The notes beneath the pieces were generated by a model. The model saw only the letters and a list, made by a program, of their open reading frames with translations, was not told the DNA's origin and made no database searches. DNA of 64,000 nucleotides from Lota lota (lineage: Eukaryota; Chordata; Actinopteri; Gadiformes; Lotidae). Positions 62,902 through 64,000 of this stretch are shown here, in pieces. Position numbers and translations under genes: made by a program. Positions within the stretch are counted from its first letter, which is position 1. Each line of letters opens with the position of its first letter. The stretch is from assembly GCA_026745465.1 (NCBI GenBank), contig JACYXH010000129.1, positions 1,624,501 through 1,688,500 on the forward strand. Direction: 5' to 3'.

Positions 62902-64000
<1,099 letters not shown>

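Overview
This is vertebrate, almost certainly teleost fish, genomic DNA. The coding content is split into small exons with GT/AG borders, the DNA is AT-rich and full of dinucleotide microsatellites, and transposon remnants of fish type are present. The genes match the novel immune-type receptor (NITR) family, which is known only from bony fish. I cannot fix the species; a salmonid- or pike-like fish is possible but is only a guess.

Positions 1-44,137 hold a tandem NITR array. Four intact genes lie on the + strand (starts at 2241, 7158, 12075, 16915; period about 4.8-4.9 kb). Five lie on the - strand (starts at 23241, 28037, 32945, 37174, 41883). A tenth copy is reduced to the last codons of its final exon (44102-44137). 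The two half-arrays are arranged tail to tail around a junction at about 18.8-20.9 kb. Seven genes have six exons of 34, 336, 378 (405 in gene 2), 117, 56 and 129 nt. These encode a signal peptide, a V-like Ig domain, a six-cysteine I-type Ig domain ending in a J-like FGNGT motif, a transmembrane segment, a short linker and a tail with two ITIMs (LNYAAL and SLYSAV). They are predicted inhibitory receptors of 349-358 residues. Genes 4 and 8 use a different transmembrane exon that carries His-Arg and lack the linker exon, giving 324 residues. They could be receptors of mixed or switchable sign.

The I-domain exon is almost identical in all nine genes, while the V exon falls into three sequence groups (genes 1-2, 3-5, 6-9). 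This suggests a homogenised stem carrying a diversified ligand-binding domain. Each spacer carries the same cassette: a CCAAT/ATGTAAAT promoter-like block about 100 bp upstream of the start codon, a fossil Ty3/gypsy-type integrase C-terminus pointing away from the gene, a short VNTR and purine tract, and a foldback element of about 240 bp with arms of about 85 bp.

Positions 44,138-64,000 are unlike the array. They begin with an LTR-like sequence at the array breakpoint. They then hold a CpG-bearing candidate promoter and first exon, a 58-bp minisatellite, a pair of inverted repeats of about 360 bp, several very long (GT)n/(CA)n tracts, a second LTR-like sequence and one plausible 3' terminal exon with AATAAA. 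I could not identify any complete gene there. Gene exon structures are inferred from reading frames, splice consensus and comparison between copies; no transcript was available.
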